The notes: generated by a model not told the origin, from the sequence alone. Numbered from the stretch's first letter, positions 22,992 to 32,500 are shown. The stretch is 64,000 bases of DNA from JACJYC01 sp964558465 (GCA_964558465.1 CAZLEF010000012.1:1-64000), one strand, 5' to 3'. Numbers and translations are program-made.

Positions 22992-25900
22992 TATTGAATA
23001 TCAGAGGTGTCCGGATCATCCAATGCTGGAAGCGTGCCGGGGGTGTTTTCTGCCGGCTCTTCCAGCATGACCGGTTTGAAATATGCCTGCATTTCTTCAA
23101 AAAAAGCAGTATCGTTATTTTTGGCGGCTTCCTCGAGGATACGCTCCATCACATTGTAGGCAATCCGGAATTCGTTTTCGTAACTCATGTTCAGGGTCCT
23201 GGAATCCAGCGATTCATAAAAAGCCAGGGATTCCTTGGTTTCCTTGGCCAATATCTGAAGATGCGGTTTGGCTTTCTCATAAGCTTTGGCCTCAAAATAA
23301 ACATCCAGCATCATCATGGTTCTGTAATCGTAGGGGAAATTCATCGCGGGAAAAGCCTCGAAGTATTTGTCGATCAGCGCAAGCGCCTGATCCCTTTTGC
23401 CTTCCCGCAACAATTCAAACCCGGTGCGCCGCATGCCAAATTGCATGCTTTGAATGCTAGGTGTGTAACTCCGGTCGACGTACAGGGGCATTTTATCAAA
23501 ATTGCCCCATTTGAACTTGGTCATTACGTTCTCATAAAACTTCTCCGTATGCACCCTGCCGCTGCCTAAAACTCCGTAAAGGGATTCTCCCCTGGATCGG
23601 ACCGGGATGATCCGGAGGGCAAGGCCTTCCAGTTGCATGTATTCGTCGAGGCCAAAGAATTTTTCAGGCCTGCAGGTTACGGCAAAATAGACGGGCCGGT
23701 CCCACAGGTTGGAAATAATGACATCCAGTATGGCAATATCGTCCTTGATCAGGTAATCCTGGCGGATCCGGATCGGTATTTGCGGTACAATAAGAGCGGT
23801 ATCCGCCTGGGAGACCACACCCTTGGCCAATACCTCATTTTTATTGACGGGCAGGAACACGTTATGGGTCGTGAAATGGGTTTCAAACTCACGGCCGCTG
23901 GCCGAAGGAAGCGGTTTGTCCTTGGCCAGTTCCCGGAGAAAGTCCTGGACGGGCATCCAGTTGTCATCCCGCAGCGGATCGTAGGCTTCGCTGTTGGCGG
24001 CCGGGTTGTAATAAGGCACCTGGTTGCGGTTTTTGCCCAGGTATTTGTCGGAAGGGATGGTCAGTTTCAGCGCCGGAGAGTCGTTGATCTTCCGGCGCAG
24101 CAGGTCGATATACCAATCCACAGCGATCAGACTGAGGTTGACGACCCGGACATCAGTGCGGATATTTTCCACCTCCTGGGCGTACCAGAGGGGGTAGGTA
24201 TCGTTGTCGCCGTAGGTGAAAATAATGGCGTTCTTTTCAACTGAATTGAGGAAATTGGCGGCGTAATCCCGGGATGCCGTATGGTGCATCCGGCTATGGT
24301 CGTCAAAATTCTGGGTTGCCATCAGGACGGGCGCCGATAATACGACAAGAGAAGCCAGAACGGCGGTGACCGGGCTGCTTTGTTGCATAAATCTGCGGGC
24401 CAGGGAGAAAATAGCCAGCACCCCCATACCGATCCAGATACAATAGGTGAAGAAGGAACCCACCAGGACGTAGTCGCGCTCGCGGGGTTCCATCGGCGGT
24501 TGGTTGGAATAAATGATAATCCCGATGCCTGTTATAATAAACAGGGCAAATAAGGCCAGAAAATCATTTCTCCGCCGGAACGCGTGAAAAAACAGGCCGA
24601 TCAGGCCGAAGAGGAACGGCAGCGCATAATATTTATTCCTGGCCGGGTCTTTGAGGGCGGATTCCGGGAGTTTGCCGAGGTTGCCCAGGCGCAATTCATC
24701 CAGGAATTTTATCCCGGTGATCCAGTGGCCCTTGGATTTATCCCAGGGTTCGAATCCTTGTTCCCCGTTTTGCCGGCCGGAAAAATTCCACATGAAGTAT
24801 CTCCAGTACATCCAGCCGATCTGGTAACTGAACATGAAGCTGATATTGTCCAATTGATTGGGACGGCTGGAAGGTAGGGGTTTATCCGGGTTGAGGCCCA
24901 TCCACCTTTTATACTGGCGCGGGCGGTTTTGGGTGCCGTCCCCGATCCGGGGAAAAAGCATCATATCCTCGCGTTCGTAATTGACATCGACCTTGTAGTC
25001 GGTATAAACGTATTTGTCGCCTTTACGGCCGTAGCGGTCTTTAAAAACGTACCCTGTGCCGTCCCTTTTGATCCGGCCGTCAAAATGGGGTCCGTACAGC
25101 AAAGCGCGTTCGCCGTATTGTTCGCGGTTGAGGTAAGGGATCAGCCGGAAGGGATCGCTGGGGCGGTTCATATTGATGGGCGTATCGACGTTTGCCCGGA
25201 TGACAACCACCCCGATCGTGGAAAATGCCAGCACAAACAGCAAGGCGGAAACGGTAATATCCTGTACAAGCACGCTGCCGTTATTATGGGCATACCGGAG
25301 GCCGAGGTATAAAATACCCGCTACGATCAATACGGTTGGAACAATTCCGCTGTTGAACGGCAGGCCAAAAGAATTGACCATATGGAGGTCAAAAAAGGCC
25401 CATAATTTCGGAATGCCGACAATAATGAGTTTCTGCACCGCTGCAATCACCAAAACACCAACGCCGGCGGCGGCGGCCATGCCCGTCCAGGTATGGTTTT
25501 TGTATTTTTTGAAATAATAAAAAAGCGCAAGCGCCGGAAAGGTCAGCAGGCTCAGCAAGTGTACCCCGATAGAAAGTCCGGCTGCATAAATGGTGAAAAA
25601 CAACCACCGGTCCGTATACGGCGTATCCGGCAGGTAATACCATTTCACCGTCGACCAAAGGGTGAGGGCGGTAAAAAAAGTGGACATGGCGTACACCTCG
25701 CCTTCCACGGCCGAAAACCAAATGGATGAACTGAATGCCGTTGCAAGACCGGCAACAAGGCCGGCGCCGCCCAATGCGATCTTTTGACCGGCATCCGGAT
25801 CGTCATCCCGGCCATTCAGGGCAAGTTTGCCGATCATGATGGTGGTCCAGCATATGAAAGTAGCCGTAAATGCGGTACAGATGCCGGACATCAGGTTGAC

Positions 25901-26143
25901 GGCAAAGGCAATGCTTTCAGGTTGATCGGATACCAGGGTCGCTATCCAGGTGAACATCCGGCCAACCAGTACAAAAAGCGGCGCACCAGGCGGGTGTACA
26001 ACCTGAAGTTTATAGGCGCCGAGGATAAATTCCCCACAGTCCCAAAGACTGCCCGTTCTTTCTGCTGAAAAATAATATACCGTGAGCGCGATGGCGAAAA
26101 CCAGCCATCCTGCTATTTTTTGGACACCTTTTAATGATCCCAT
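22991..26143 (-). CDS. DUF2723 membrane protein, TMEM260-like GT-C glycosyltransferase
   Basis: The 1050-residue protein has about 12-14 hydrophobic helices in the first 640 residues and a hydrophilic C-terminal half. The first loop carries the conserved acidic pair in GSLWDCGEFILGAYKLQVVH followed by PPGAPLFVL, as in the DUF2723 family. The eukaryotic relative TMEM260 is an O-mannosyltransferase, so a GT-C protein glycosylation role is plausible here; O-glycosylation of secreted proteins is known in Bacteroidota. The C-terminal third (KRDQALALIDKYFEAFPAMN, FEAKAYEKAKPHLQIL) looks helical and TPR-like. It is followed directly by rpiB with a TAATG overlap. Substrate unproven. Confidence 0.85.
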   Translation of the reverse strand: MGSLKGVQKIAGWLVFAIALTVYYFSAERTGSLWDCGEFILGAYKLQVVHPPGAPLFVLVGRMFTWIATLVSDQPESIAFAVNLMSGICTAFTATFICWTTIMIGKLALNGRDDDPDAGQKIALGGAGLVAGLATAFSSSIWFSAVEGEVYAMSTFFTALTLWSTVKWYYLPDTPYTDRWLFFTIYAAGLSIGVHLLSLLTFPALALFYYFKKYKNHTWTGMAAAAGVGVLVIAAVQKLIIVGIPKLWAFFDLHMVNSFGLPFNSGIVPTVLIVAGILYLGLRYAHNNGSVLVQDITVSALLFVLAFSTIGVVVIRANVDTPINMNRPSDPFRLIPYLNREQYGERALLYGPHFDGRIKRDGTGYVFKDRYGRKGDKYVYTDYKVDVNYEREDMMLFPRIGDGTQNRPRQYKRWMGLNPDKPLPSSRPNQLDNISFMFSYQIGWMYWRYFMWNFSGRQNGEQGFEPWDKSKGHWITGIKFLDELRLGNLGKLPESALKDPARNKYYALPFLFGLIGLFFHAFRRRNDFLALFALFIITGIGIIIYSNQPPMEPRERDYVLVGSFFTYCIWIGMGVLAIFSLARRFMQQSSPVTAVLASLVVLSAPVLMATQNFDDHSRMHHTASRDYAANFLNSVEKNAIIFTYGDNDTYPLWYAQEVENIRTDVRVVNLSLIAVDWYIDLLRRKINDSPALKLTIPSDKYLGKNRNQVPYYNPAANSEAYDPLRDDNWMPVQDFLRELAKDKPLPSASGREFETHFTTHNVFLPVNKNEVLAKGVVSQADTALIVPQIPIRIRQDYLIKDDIAILDVIISNLWDRPVYFAVTCRPEKFFGLDEYMQLEGLALRIIPVRSRGESLYGVLGSGRVHTEKFYENVMTKFKWGNFDKMPLYVDRSYTPSIQSMQFGMRRTGFELLREGKRDQALALIDKYFEAFPAMNFPYDYRTMMMLDVYFEAKAYEKAKPHLQILAKETKESLAFYESLDSRTLNMSYENEFRIAYNVMERILEEAAKNNDTAFFEEMQAYFKPVMLEEPAENTPGTLPALDDPDTSDIQ

Positions 26144-26227
26144 GAATTTTTTCTACTGATTTAACAGTGGCTTTTTAATATTGAACAGCAAAAGTAAAAA
26201 AATATTACGAAGGGGAGTGTTTATGAA

Positions 26228-26290
26228 GGGTTTCCTTGTTTCATGGTTTCATGGTTTCACGGTTAACACTGCAACCATGAATCACTGCAA
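26228..26290. repeat. CATGGTTTCA repeat with inverted copies
   Basis: TTCATGGTTTCATGGTTTCACGG is followed by CTGCAACCATGAATCACTGC words, giving a partial inverted repeat. The same word family returns at 40905-40990. Confidence 0.65.
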
Positions 26291-26293
26291 CCA

Positions 26294-28669
26294 TCAATTA
26301 ATAATTAAAATCCTGGCCACCGCGCCTTCAGCCTTCCCAAACCCGATTTCAGCTGCATTGGTAGCGGCAAAAACGAAATAAACGCCGGATTGAGCCCTCC
26401 GCCCCCGGTAATCGCGTCCGTCCCAGACCGCCTGCCCGCCGAGGGCCTCGGTTTCATAAACGAGTTTTCCGTTGACATCGGTGATCTTGACACTGGCGTC
26501 GCGGGCCAACCCCCTGATGGCAATGGGACCTGCGTATTCAGGTCTTACAGGATTGGGAAAAACCTGTACGTCCGGCAGGCTGACCCGGCCCCCGGCAATG
26601 GCGTCGCCCTGATAGGAGATCAGCCCTTTTGCCGTTCCGATAAACACTTCTCCGCTTTCCTGATCGATCGCGATACTGAAAATGGAGTTGTCAAACAGGG
26701 GTGAATTATCTTTGGTAAAGTGGAAAATCTCTTTTTCCCCATCGGGCGACAGCAGGAAAACCCCGTTGGAAGTACCTACCCATTTCCGGTTGGCGCCGTC
26801 TACGGCGATCGCGGTCACGTTCTGGGTTTCCAGCAGATAGGCCCCAAAGCCGTCGCGGTCGCTTTCAATGATCCTGCGGGTACCGCGGCAAGCCTCGTCA
26901 AAAGCGCTGGAGCCGCATTCAAAAATGGTAACCCCCTGGTCGGTGCCCACCCAGACGTCTCCGTCCAGATCCACTGCGAGGCAGTTGGTGGTATTGGTCG
27001 GCAGGTTGCTGTTGGTGGAGGTGAATACCCGGCATTGGTCGTCGCCGGGGTCTTCCAGTACACCGGAGTCAAAAACCATGACGCCGGCCTGGGCGCTGCC
27101 GACAACAAACCATTTATAATTATTGTTGTCGACGCCGACCTGGAAAAGCGCCGTCTGGGCGCAGGTTTTGCTGAAGTTCAGCCAGTTTCCGTTTGCGGTC
27201 AGCACGGAAATGGATTTTCCGGAGGCCGCCGAATGGTTGGCCACCCACAGGTTGCCGTCCTGGTCAAAAGCAAGTCCGCCGATTTTGGTCCGTTGTGTTT
27301 CGTTCAGGGCCTGCTGAAGGGAGGAATTTTTTTCATTGAACAGGGTTTGTTTTTCCCCGTCAATTTCGATGATGCCTTCGAGGAAAGAGGCGGCGTACAC
27401 TTTGCCGTTATCGGGGTTGATGGCCACTGAGATCATATCAAAGAGGTCGTCGTCGCGTCCGGTTTGGGTATTTTTGTTCTCGCCCCGCATGGTTTCGTTG
27501 TTTTCCCGGTTATAAACGGTCCATCTACCGTCCTGGAGAACGGCAATTCCATCGGTTTTAAATGTCGGACTCAGGGTTTGGTCGAGGGCGCCGGAAGCCA
27601 GCCAAACCTGCCCGTTGCCTGCGGCAAGGCTCCAGACATTTTCTGAGAAAGGAGAGTTGATCTCTGTTGTATTGCAAAAACTCTCCTGAACATTGTCGAG
27701 CATCCGGAAATAGCGCCATTTGTCGCCAAACCAGATGCGGCCTTTATCGTCCTGGACAGAAAAATAAGGATCGCCTACGCAACCCGGGCTCAACTCTCCG
27801 GAACTGCCGTCGGGTGTAAACCAGTAGGCGCGCCCGCGGCCGCCGCACGAGCCGCCGCTGCAACCGAAGCCGGACAACAAATGGGTGGGGCCGGCCGATA
27901 AATACCGGACGAACAAGCCGCTGACCGGGGTGAATAATAATTCCGGCGCGCCGTTTCCGGAATATCCGTAGAGGCTGTTATTGATGTCAAAATATAGTTT
28001 TCCGTGAAATATTGCAAGGCTGTTGCAGGTGTAATCGTCCGGAAAACCGAAAGTTGCATCCAGGCGCTCCCACCGGCCGAACTCCTCCAGAAAGGGTTCC
28101 TCTGCGGAGGCCCTGTAAATGCCTTCCTGGGTTGCGATATAGTAATGCCCTTCCCAAAACGTTACGGCTTTGACAGGGACGCCGGTGAAGGTAGTGGATT
28201 CGAGCTTGGCGGTTTCGACATTCAGAATGGAAAATCCGAGGCTGGTGGCCAGCAATGCCCGGGGGCCGTCGGCAGGGAAAATGTCGTTCACTGATTTTTC
28301 CCCGGGCAGGTTGACAAAATTCTTGAATTGGGGTATGGAAACGATCACCTTGCCGTCTTGCCAAAGGTCAATTACGCCGTTATCATAGGCGATGATCAGC
28401 GTTTGGGTGGCAGGGTGATATTTCAGCAAACGCATACCGGTTTCACTCAAGCCTTCCGTGGTCGTATAAAACTGCAGGGAACGCTCCTCTTTGTCCATGG
28501 CTGCCAGTGACCAATTGGTTCCCCAATAAACGGTTGAGGGGCTTTGGGTCACCCACTGACCATAAGAATAAGGCAGATGTGAACGCCAGTTGCCGATCGG
28601 AAGGGCATTTTGGCCCGGGAGGGGCAAAAACAAAAGGAAAAAGAAAGCAATTTGTATGGAACGCAACAT
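26294..28669 (-). CDS. porZ: T9SS protein PorZ
   Basis: The 791-residue protein has a signal peptide (MLRSIQIAFFFLLFLPLPGQ) and starts its mature part with the PorZ-like segment IGNWRSHLPYSYGQWVTQSP. Two beta-propellers with two-component-regulator-type blades follow (GLAFDQDGNLWVANHS, CLAVDLDGDVWVGTDQGVTI, AIAVDGANRKWVGTSNGVFL). It ends in a T9SS sorting-type domain (VQVFPNPVRPEYAGPIAI, GVYFVFAATN). In Porphyromonas PorZ sits on the surface and with PorU attaches anionic LPS to sorted cargo. The window's type A and type B cargos would rely on this step. It lies downstream of dnaN, a lipoprotein and nadD on the same strand. Confidence 0.85.
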   Translation of the reverse strand: MLRSIQIAFFFLLFLPLPGQNALPIGNWRSHLPYSYGQWVTQSPSTVYWGTNWSLAAMDKEERSLQFYTTTEGLSETGMRLLKYHPATQTLIIAYDNGVIDLWQDGKVIVSIPQFKNFVNLPGEKSVNDIFPADGPRALLATSLGFSILNVETAKLESTTFTGVPVKAVTFWEGHYYIATQEGIYRASAEEPFLEEFGRWERLDATFGFPDDYTCNSLAIFHGKLYFDINNSLYGYSGNGAPELLFTPVSGLFVRYLSAGPTHLLSGFGCSGGSCGGRGRAYWFTPDGSSGELSPGCVGDPYFSVQDDKGRIWFGDKWRYFRMLDNVQESFCNTTEINSPFSENVWSLAAGNGQVWLASGALDQTLSPTFKTDGIAVLQDGRWTVYNRENNETMRGENKNTQTGRDDDLFDMISVAINPDNGKVYAASFLEGIIEIDGEKQTLFNEKNSSLQQALNETQRTKIGGLAFDQDGNLWVANHSAASGKSISVLTANGNWLNFSKTCAQTALFQVGVDNNNYKWFVVGSAQAGVMVFDSGVLEDPGDDQCRVFTSTNSNLPTNTTNCLAVDLDGDVWVGTDQGVTIFECGSSAFDEACRGTRRIIESDRDGFGAYLLETQNVTAIAVDGANRKWVGTSNGVFLLSPDGEKEIFHFTKDNSPLFDNSIFSIAIDQESGEVFIGTAKGLISYQGDAIAGGRVSLPDVQVFPNPVRPEYAGPIAIRGLARDASVKITDVNGKLVYETEALGGQAVWDGRDYRGRRAQSGVYFVFAATNAAEIGFGKAEGAVARILIIN

Positions 28670-28761
28670 AATTCACCTTGATTTAAACACTAGAATAACA
28701 AACAGACGGGCAAAAAAAATATTGTTCAGGGGCAGCGCATTAATACGCTCCGGTCGCCGGG

Positions 28762-29352
28762 CTAACGCTTTTTTCGGTACATGCCGCTGGCTTCGATATA
28801 AGCGACAACGGGGTCCGGGGTCAGGTATTGTATGGATTTCCCTTCTGCGATGCATTGACGGATATAAGTGGAGGATAATTGCATCAAGGGCGCCTCGAAA
28901 ACCTTTACGTGGGGGTGGTTAAAAAAGGGGCCGGCTTCAAAATCGGGCCGCCGGTAAACATAAATCTCATAATCCCGGAGGAGGATCTCGTAATTTTTCC
29001 ATTTATCGAGCGTGGCCAGGTTGTCGCCCCCCATGATGAGTACAAATTGGTCGCCGGGAAATTTTTCCGTCAGATAAGCCAGGGTGTCGATCGTATAGGA
29101 GGGTTTCGGGAGGTGAAACTCCATGTCGGAGGCGCGCAGGAGGGGATTGTCGCCGATAGCCAGCCGGACCAGGTGGAGGCGGTCATAATCCCGCGCCAGG
29201 CTGGACTTGTTTTTCAAAGGGTTCTGCGGAGAGACCACCAGCCATACCTGGTCCAGATCCGTTTGGGTGGCCATAAAATTGGCGATGATCATATGGCCGG
29301 TATGTACGGGATTGAACGACCCGAAAAACAAACCGATCTTTTTGGGTCTCAT
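28762..29352 (-). CDS. nadD: Nicotinate-nucleotide adenylyltransferase NadD
   Basis: The 196-residue enzyme adenylates nicotinate mononucleotide in NAD synthesis. The cytidylyltransferase-fold start KIGLFFGSFNPVHTGHMIIA contains the ATP-binding (H/T)xGH, and SSTYIRQCIAEG gives the ISSTxIR motif. FVLIMGGDNLATLDKWKNY is the NadD hallmark. Its ATG overlaps the stop of the upstream lipoprotein gene (ATGA), so the two are coupled. Confidence 0.95.
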   Translation of the reverse strand: MRPKKIGLFFGSFNPVHTGHMIIANFMATQTDLDQVWLVVSPQNPLKNKSSLARDYDRLHLVRLAIGDNPLLRASDMEFHLPKPSYTIDTLAYLTEKFPGDQFVLIMGGDNLATLDKWKNYEILLRDYEIYVYRRPDFEAGPFFNHPHVKVFEAPLMQLSSTYIRQCIAEGKSIQYLTPDPVVAYIEASGMYRKKR

Positions 29353-29846
29353 TGGCGGTTTTCCTTCGGATCCTTTTCACCGGCAGGGTCAAATTCTCCT
29401 TCCAGCCACTCTTCTGAAAATTCGAGCGATTCTTCGGCGTCTTCATCCGGCGGGTCTACCAGCCAGCGCCCGTTCATCCGGATCAGGGTGAACCTGGCGT
29501 CGTAGGTTTCGTCTTCATCCCGCAGCCTGCAGTCGCAAAAAGCCGAGTCGCTGCGTTCAACACAGCTGATATTGAGAAAAACGGTATGTAAAATAGTAGA
29601 ATCCAGCGGTTCGCCGTCAAAAAGGGAAACGAGGGCGTCCAGGCGGCCGGCCTCGCGGGGTGTGCTCAACAACTTGGCCTGTACGAACAGGTTGCTGTCC
29701 ATAAAAGCCTGGTATTGACGCACTACTTTTTCCGGCGAATCCAGGTGTGCAAACGATTCGGACTCCTCTTGCGGGGGTTCTGTACGGCCACAGGCAACGG
29801 ACAGGAACAGGAGCCCCGGCAGGAGTATGGAAAAGTCAATTTTCAT
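29349..29846 (-). CDS. Small lipoprotein with NTF2-like fold, unknown function
   Basis: The 165-residue protein has a lipoprotein signal (lipid Cys19 in LSVAC). The mature part SPEKVVRQYQAFMDSNLFVQAKLLSTPRE, followed by ARFTLIRMNGRWLVD, has the shape of DUF4878/NTF2-like lipoproteins, which bear a WxV/WLV strand at the end. The C-terminus is acidic (DEDAEESLEFSEEW). Function unknown. It is sandwiched between dnaN (16 bases upstream) and nadD (ATGA overlap), so it is probably expressed constitutively. Confidence 0.7.
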   Translation of the reverse strand: MKIDFSILLPGLLFLSVACGRTEPPQEESESFAHLDSPEKVVRQYQAFMDSNLFVQAKLLSTPREAGRLDALVSLFDGEPLDSTILHTVFLNISCVERSDSAFCDCRLRDEDETYDARFTLIRMNGRWLVDPPDEDAEESLEFSEEWLEGEFDPAGEKDPKENRQ

Positions 29847-29862
29847 TTTTCGCAGTATTCTG

Positions 29863-30978
29863 TCAGTGACTCAGCATCACCGGCATGACAAGCATCAGTA
29901 TTTCTTCGTTCTCAACTTCTTCCACCGGCTTCAGGATGCCTGCCCGGGTCGGGCCTGCCAATTCCATTTTCACCTCGTCCGATTCCAGGACGTTGAGCAT
30001 TTCGACCAGGAACTTGGCGTTGAACCCGATGGTGAGGGGGTCGCCTTCAAAGGAGCAGGGGATTTGTTCGGTCGCTTCGTTGGAAAAGTCAAGGTCTTGT
30101 GCGGAAATGGTCAGGCTTCCGTTATTAATATTGAGCAAAACCTGGTTGGTGGTTTTGTTGGCATAAATGGAGATCCTTTTGAGGGAACTTTGGAAATCGT
30201 TCCTCGAAACGGTCAGGTGATTGGGGTTATCTACCGGGATGACGGCGTTGTAATCCGGGTACCGGGCGTCGATCAGCCGGCAGACGACTTTCGTTTTGTC
30301 AAAATTGAAAAAGGCATTGGCCTTATTGAAGGACAGGTTGACCTCTCCGCCGGGGGGCAATGCATTTTTGAGGAGGTTCAGGGCTTTTTTAGGGACAATG
30401 AAGGTGGTGGACACTTCGCTGGTCACATTGGAAAAAGTATATTTCACCAGTTTGTGGGCGTCGGTAGCGACGAGGGTCAGTTTGCTGAAATCCACCTGGA
30501 AGTAAACCCCTGTCATGGCCGGCCGCAATTCGTCGTTGCTGGTGGCAAAAAGGGTTTTGGTTACACCCTGAGACAGGGTCTGGCTGGGAACGGTGACCGA
30601 ATCCACGGTTTCAGGGGCCGGGATGCGGGGGTAATCATTTCCGTTTTCGCCGGCAAGTTTGTATTTGCCGTAGGCTGAAGTGATCTCAATGCCGAAATTA
30701 TCTTCATTGACGGAAAACGTGATCGGTTGCTGAGGTAATGCCTTCAGGGTTTCGAGCAGGATCTTGGCCGGCACGGCAATGTTGCCGTCAGAATCCGCCA
30801 TCACATCCATTTCGGTGATGATGGAAGTTTCCAGGTCGGATGCGGCCAGGGTCAGCTTGTTATTGCTGATGGTGAAGAGAAAATCTTCAAGAATGGGTAA
30901 AACCGGGTTGGCACTGATTGCGCCCGACAGGATCTGGAGTTGTTTGAGCAATTCGGCAGAAGAAACGCTGAATTTCAT
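29863..30978 (-). CDS. dnaN: DNA polymerase III beta sliding clamp DnaN
   Basis: The 371-residue protein starts MKFSVSSAELLKQLQILSGA and shows the three clamp domains in order: NPVLPILEDFLFTISNNKLT near 24, RPAMTGVYFQVDFSKLTLVATDAHKL near 150, and the third domain ending ILMLVMPVMLS. The LVATDAHKLV motif is a clamp hallmark. It tethers the replicative polymerase to DNA. dnaA and recF are not adjacent. The divergent gap to the M16 gene holds a perfect DnaA box and promoters for both genes. Confidence 0.96.
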   Translation of the reverse strand: MKFSVSSAELLKQLQILSGAISANPVLPILEDFLFTISNNKLTLAASDLETSIITEMDVMADSDGNIAVPAKILLETLKALPQQPITFSVNEDNFGIEITSAYGKYKLAGENGNDYPRIPAPETVDSVTVPSQTLSQGVTKTLFATSNDELRPAMTGVYFQVDFSKLTLVATDAHKLVKYTFSNVTSEVSTTFIVPKKALNLLKNALPPGGEVNLSFNKANAFFNFDKTKVVCRLIDARYPDYNAVIPVDNPNHLTVSRNDFQSSLKRISIYANKTTNQVLLNINNGSLTISAQDLDFSNEATEQIPCSFEGDPLTIGFNAKFLVEMLNVLESDEVKMELAGPTRAGILKPVEEVENEEILMLVMPVMLSH

Positions 30979-31011
30979 AGCGGTTAAGGATGTTTAATTC
31001 AATGTAATTCG

Positions 31012-31019
31012 CAAAGTTA
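31012..31019 (-). promoter_or_regulatory. dnaN promoter -7 box
   Basis: TAACTTTG on the minus strand matches TAnnTTTG exactly, 34 bases before the dnaN start. A TTG lies only 11 bases upstream, so the -33 element is weak or absent. Confidence 0.45.
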
Positions 31020-31059
31020 GCGTTAATCCGCAAGTTTTTTGATTAAAAAATTCCACAGC

Positions 31060-31091
31060 TTGTGGATAACTAACCGCGATGATTAACTTTG
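31060..31091 (+). promoter_or_regulatory. Promoter of M16-like gene overlapping a DnaA box
   Basis: TTG (31060-31062), a 21-base spacer and TAACTTTG (31084-31091) match the consensus. The -33 TTG overlaps the DnaA box at 31061-31069, so bound DnaA would be expected to block this promoter. Predicted start is near 31098, giving a leader of about a dozen bases. Confidence 0.5.
31061..31069 (-). promoter_or_regulatory. Perfect DnaA box in dnaN/M16 divergent gap
   Basis: TGTGGATAA is the exact complement of TTATCCACA. With the neighbouring TCCACA at 31052-31057 it makes an inverted pair around GCT. An AT-rich run (TTTTTTGATTAAAAAATT) lies just to the left. Confidence 0.6.
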
Positions 31092-31110
31092 CCGCCTAAA
31101 CCACCCCATC

Positions 31111-32382
31111 ATGCTGGATCGGAGTAAGGCGCCTGTTATTTTTCCCATTGACCGGATCGATTTGCCGGAGCCCAGGATTGTACGGCTGGATAACGGCATC
31201 CCGGTATATATCACCGATATGGATGCACAGGACGCTATCCGGCTCGAAGTGGTTTTTGGGGCAGGGCGAACAGCCGAACACAAGCAGCTGGCGGCGCGGG
31301 CTACCGCAGCATTGCTCAAGGAAGGCACGGCCATTCACCATTCGGCCGACATCGCTGAAAAGCTCGACTATTTTGGCGCCACCCTGAGTTTCCCTTTTCA
31401 TCTGGATTCGGCCAACCTGGTTTTGTTCGCGTTGGGCCGGCATCTGCGGGATTTACTGCCTTTGCTGGCAGATATCCTCGAAAACCCGGTTTTCCCGGAA
31501 GATGAACTGAGGCAGTTCGTCCAGCGCAATCAAAAACTTTTGCTCGAGGAATTGTCTAAAAATGACGTTGTCGCCTACCGGCAGATCACCGAGGCTTTTT
31601 TTGGGAGCGACCATCCCTACGGTTACAACAGCACGGTTGAAACGTTTGGCGCGCTGACCCGGGATGATCTGGTCGCCCACTTTGAACGGTGTTATACGGC
31701 CGACAACTGTCAGATTTTTTTCAGCGGCAGCATCCAGCCGGCTTACCTCGAAATACTGAATCAAACCGTTGGTCAATTGAAGCGCCGCGGACGCCCGGAC
31801 ATTCCGGTCCCCTCCCCGGGAAACCAGACGCCGGCGAGCATCAGGATACCGATGCCGGGTACCGTGCAAACCGCCATCCGGATCGGCAGCCCGCTTTTCA
31901 CCAGAAGCCATCCCGACTATGCGGGGTTCTACATCCTCAATACGATACTGGGCGGGTATTTCAGTTCGCGCCTCATGGAAAACATCCGCGAGGAGAAAGG
32001 CTACACCTATAATATCTATTCCACCTCCGAACATATGTTTCACGGAGGATGCTTTTACATCGCTACTGAAGTCGGCAATGCCTACCGCGACGCTACACTG
32101 AAAGAAATTTACCAGGAGCTTGAAAAACTCCGGTCCGAGCCGGTAGGGGAGGAAGAACTGGCGATGGTGCGCAATTACCTCATGGGGCAATTGCTGACGA
32201 TGGTTGAGGGGCCGTTTAACATTTCCGAATTGATCCGGGGCCTGATTCAGGAGGGGCTGCCGATGGACTTTCAGAGCAGGATGGTGCATATCGTCCAAAC
32301 CATCACTCCGGAAGAAATCCGGCTTTTGGCCCGGAAATACCTCAGGCGCGAACAACTTTGGGAGGTTGTCGCCGGAATTTAG
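31111..32382 (+). CDS. M16-family peptidase-like protein, probably catalytically inactive
   Basis: The 423-residue protein has the two-domain M16 fold pattern: an N-terminal half starting RIVRLDNGIPVYI and a C-terminal half with FYILNTILGGYFSSRLMENI and REEKGYTYNIYS, the Arg/Tyr segment that binds substrate in partner subunits. The region that should carry the zinc motif HxxEH reads LAARATAALLKEGTA, so both His and the Glu are missing. In paired M16 proteases one subunit is active and the other keeps only the R/Y pair; this looks like the second type. The active partner is not adjacent. No signal peptide is seen. Confidence 0.82.
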   Translation: MLDRSKAPVIFPIDRIDLPEPRIVRLDNGIPVYITDMDAQDAIRLEVVFGAGRTAEHKQLAARATAALLKEGTAIHHSADIAEKLDYFGATLSFPFHLDSANLVLFALGRHLRDLLPLLADILENPVFPEDELRQFVQRNQKLLLEELSKNDVVAYRQITEAFFGSDHPYGYNSTVETFGALTRDDLVAHFERCYTADNCQIFFSGSIQPAYLEILNQTVGQLKRRGRPDIPVPSPGNQTPASIRIPMPGTVQTAIRIGSPLFTRSHPDYAGFYILNTILGGYFSSRLMENIREEKGYTYNIYSTSEHMFHGGCFYIATEVGNAYRDATLKEIYQELEKLRSEPVGEEELAMVRNYLMGQLLTMVEGPFNISELIRGLIQEGLPMDFQSRMVHIVQTITPEEIRLLARKYLRREQLWEVVAGI

Positions 32383-32500
32383 AACCAAATACTTGAATTC
32401 TCGTATAATGCAAGTACAAATATTTCCGTTTTACAAAAAAAATGATTTGTTTTGCGGCAAATTTTATAAGCAGGCTTAAAAACCGTGAGGATAAAACTGA

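Noticed and set aside
24745..24760. GGTTCGAATCC resembling a tRNA T-loop
   Set aside because: It lies inside the conserved DUF2723 coding region with no acceptor or anticodon arms around it.
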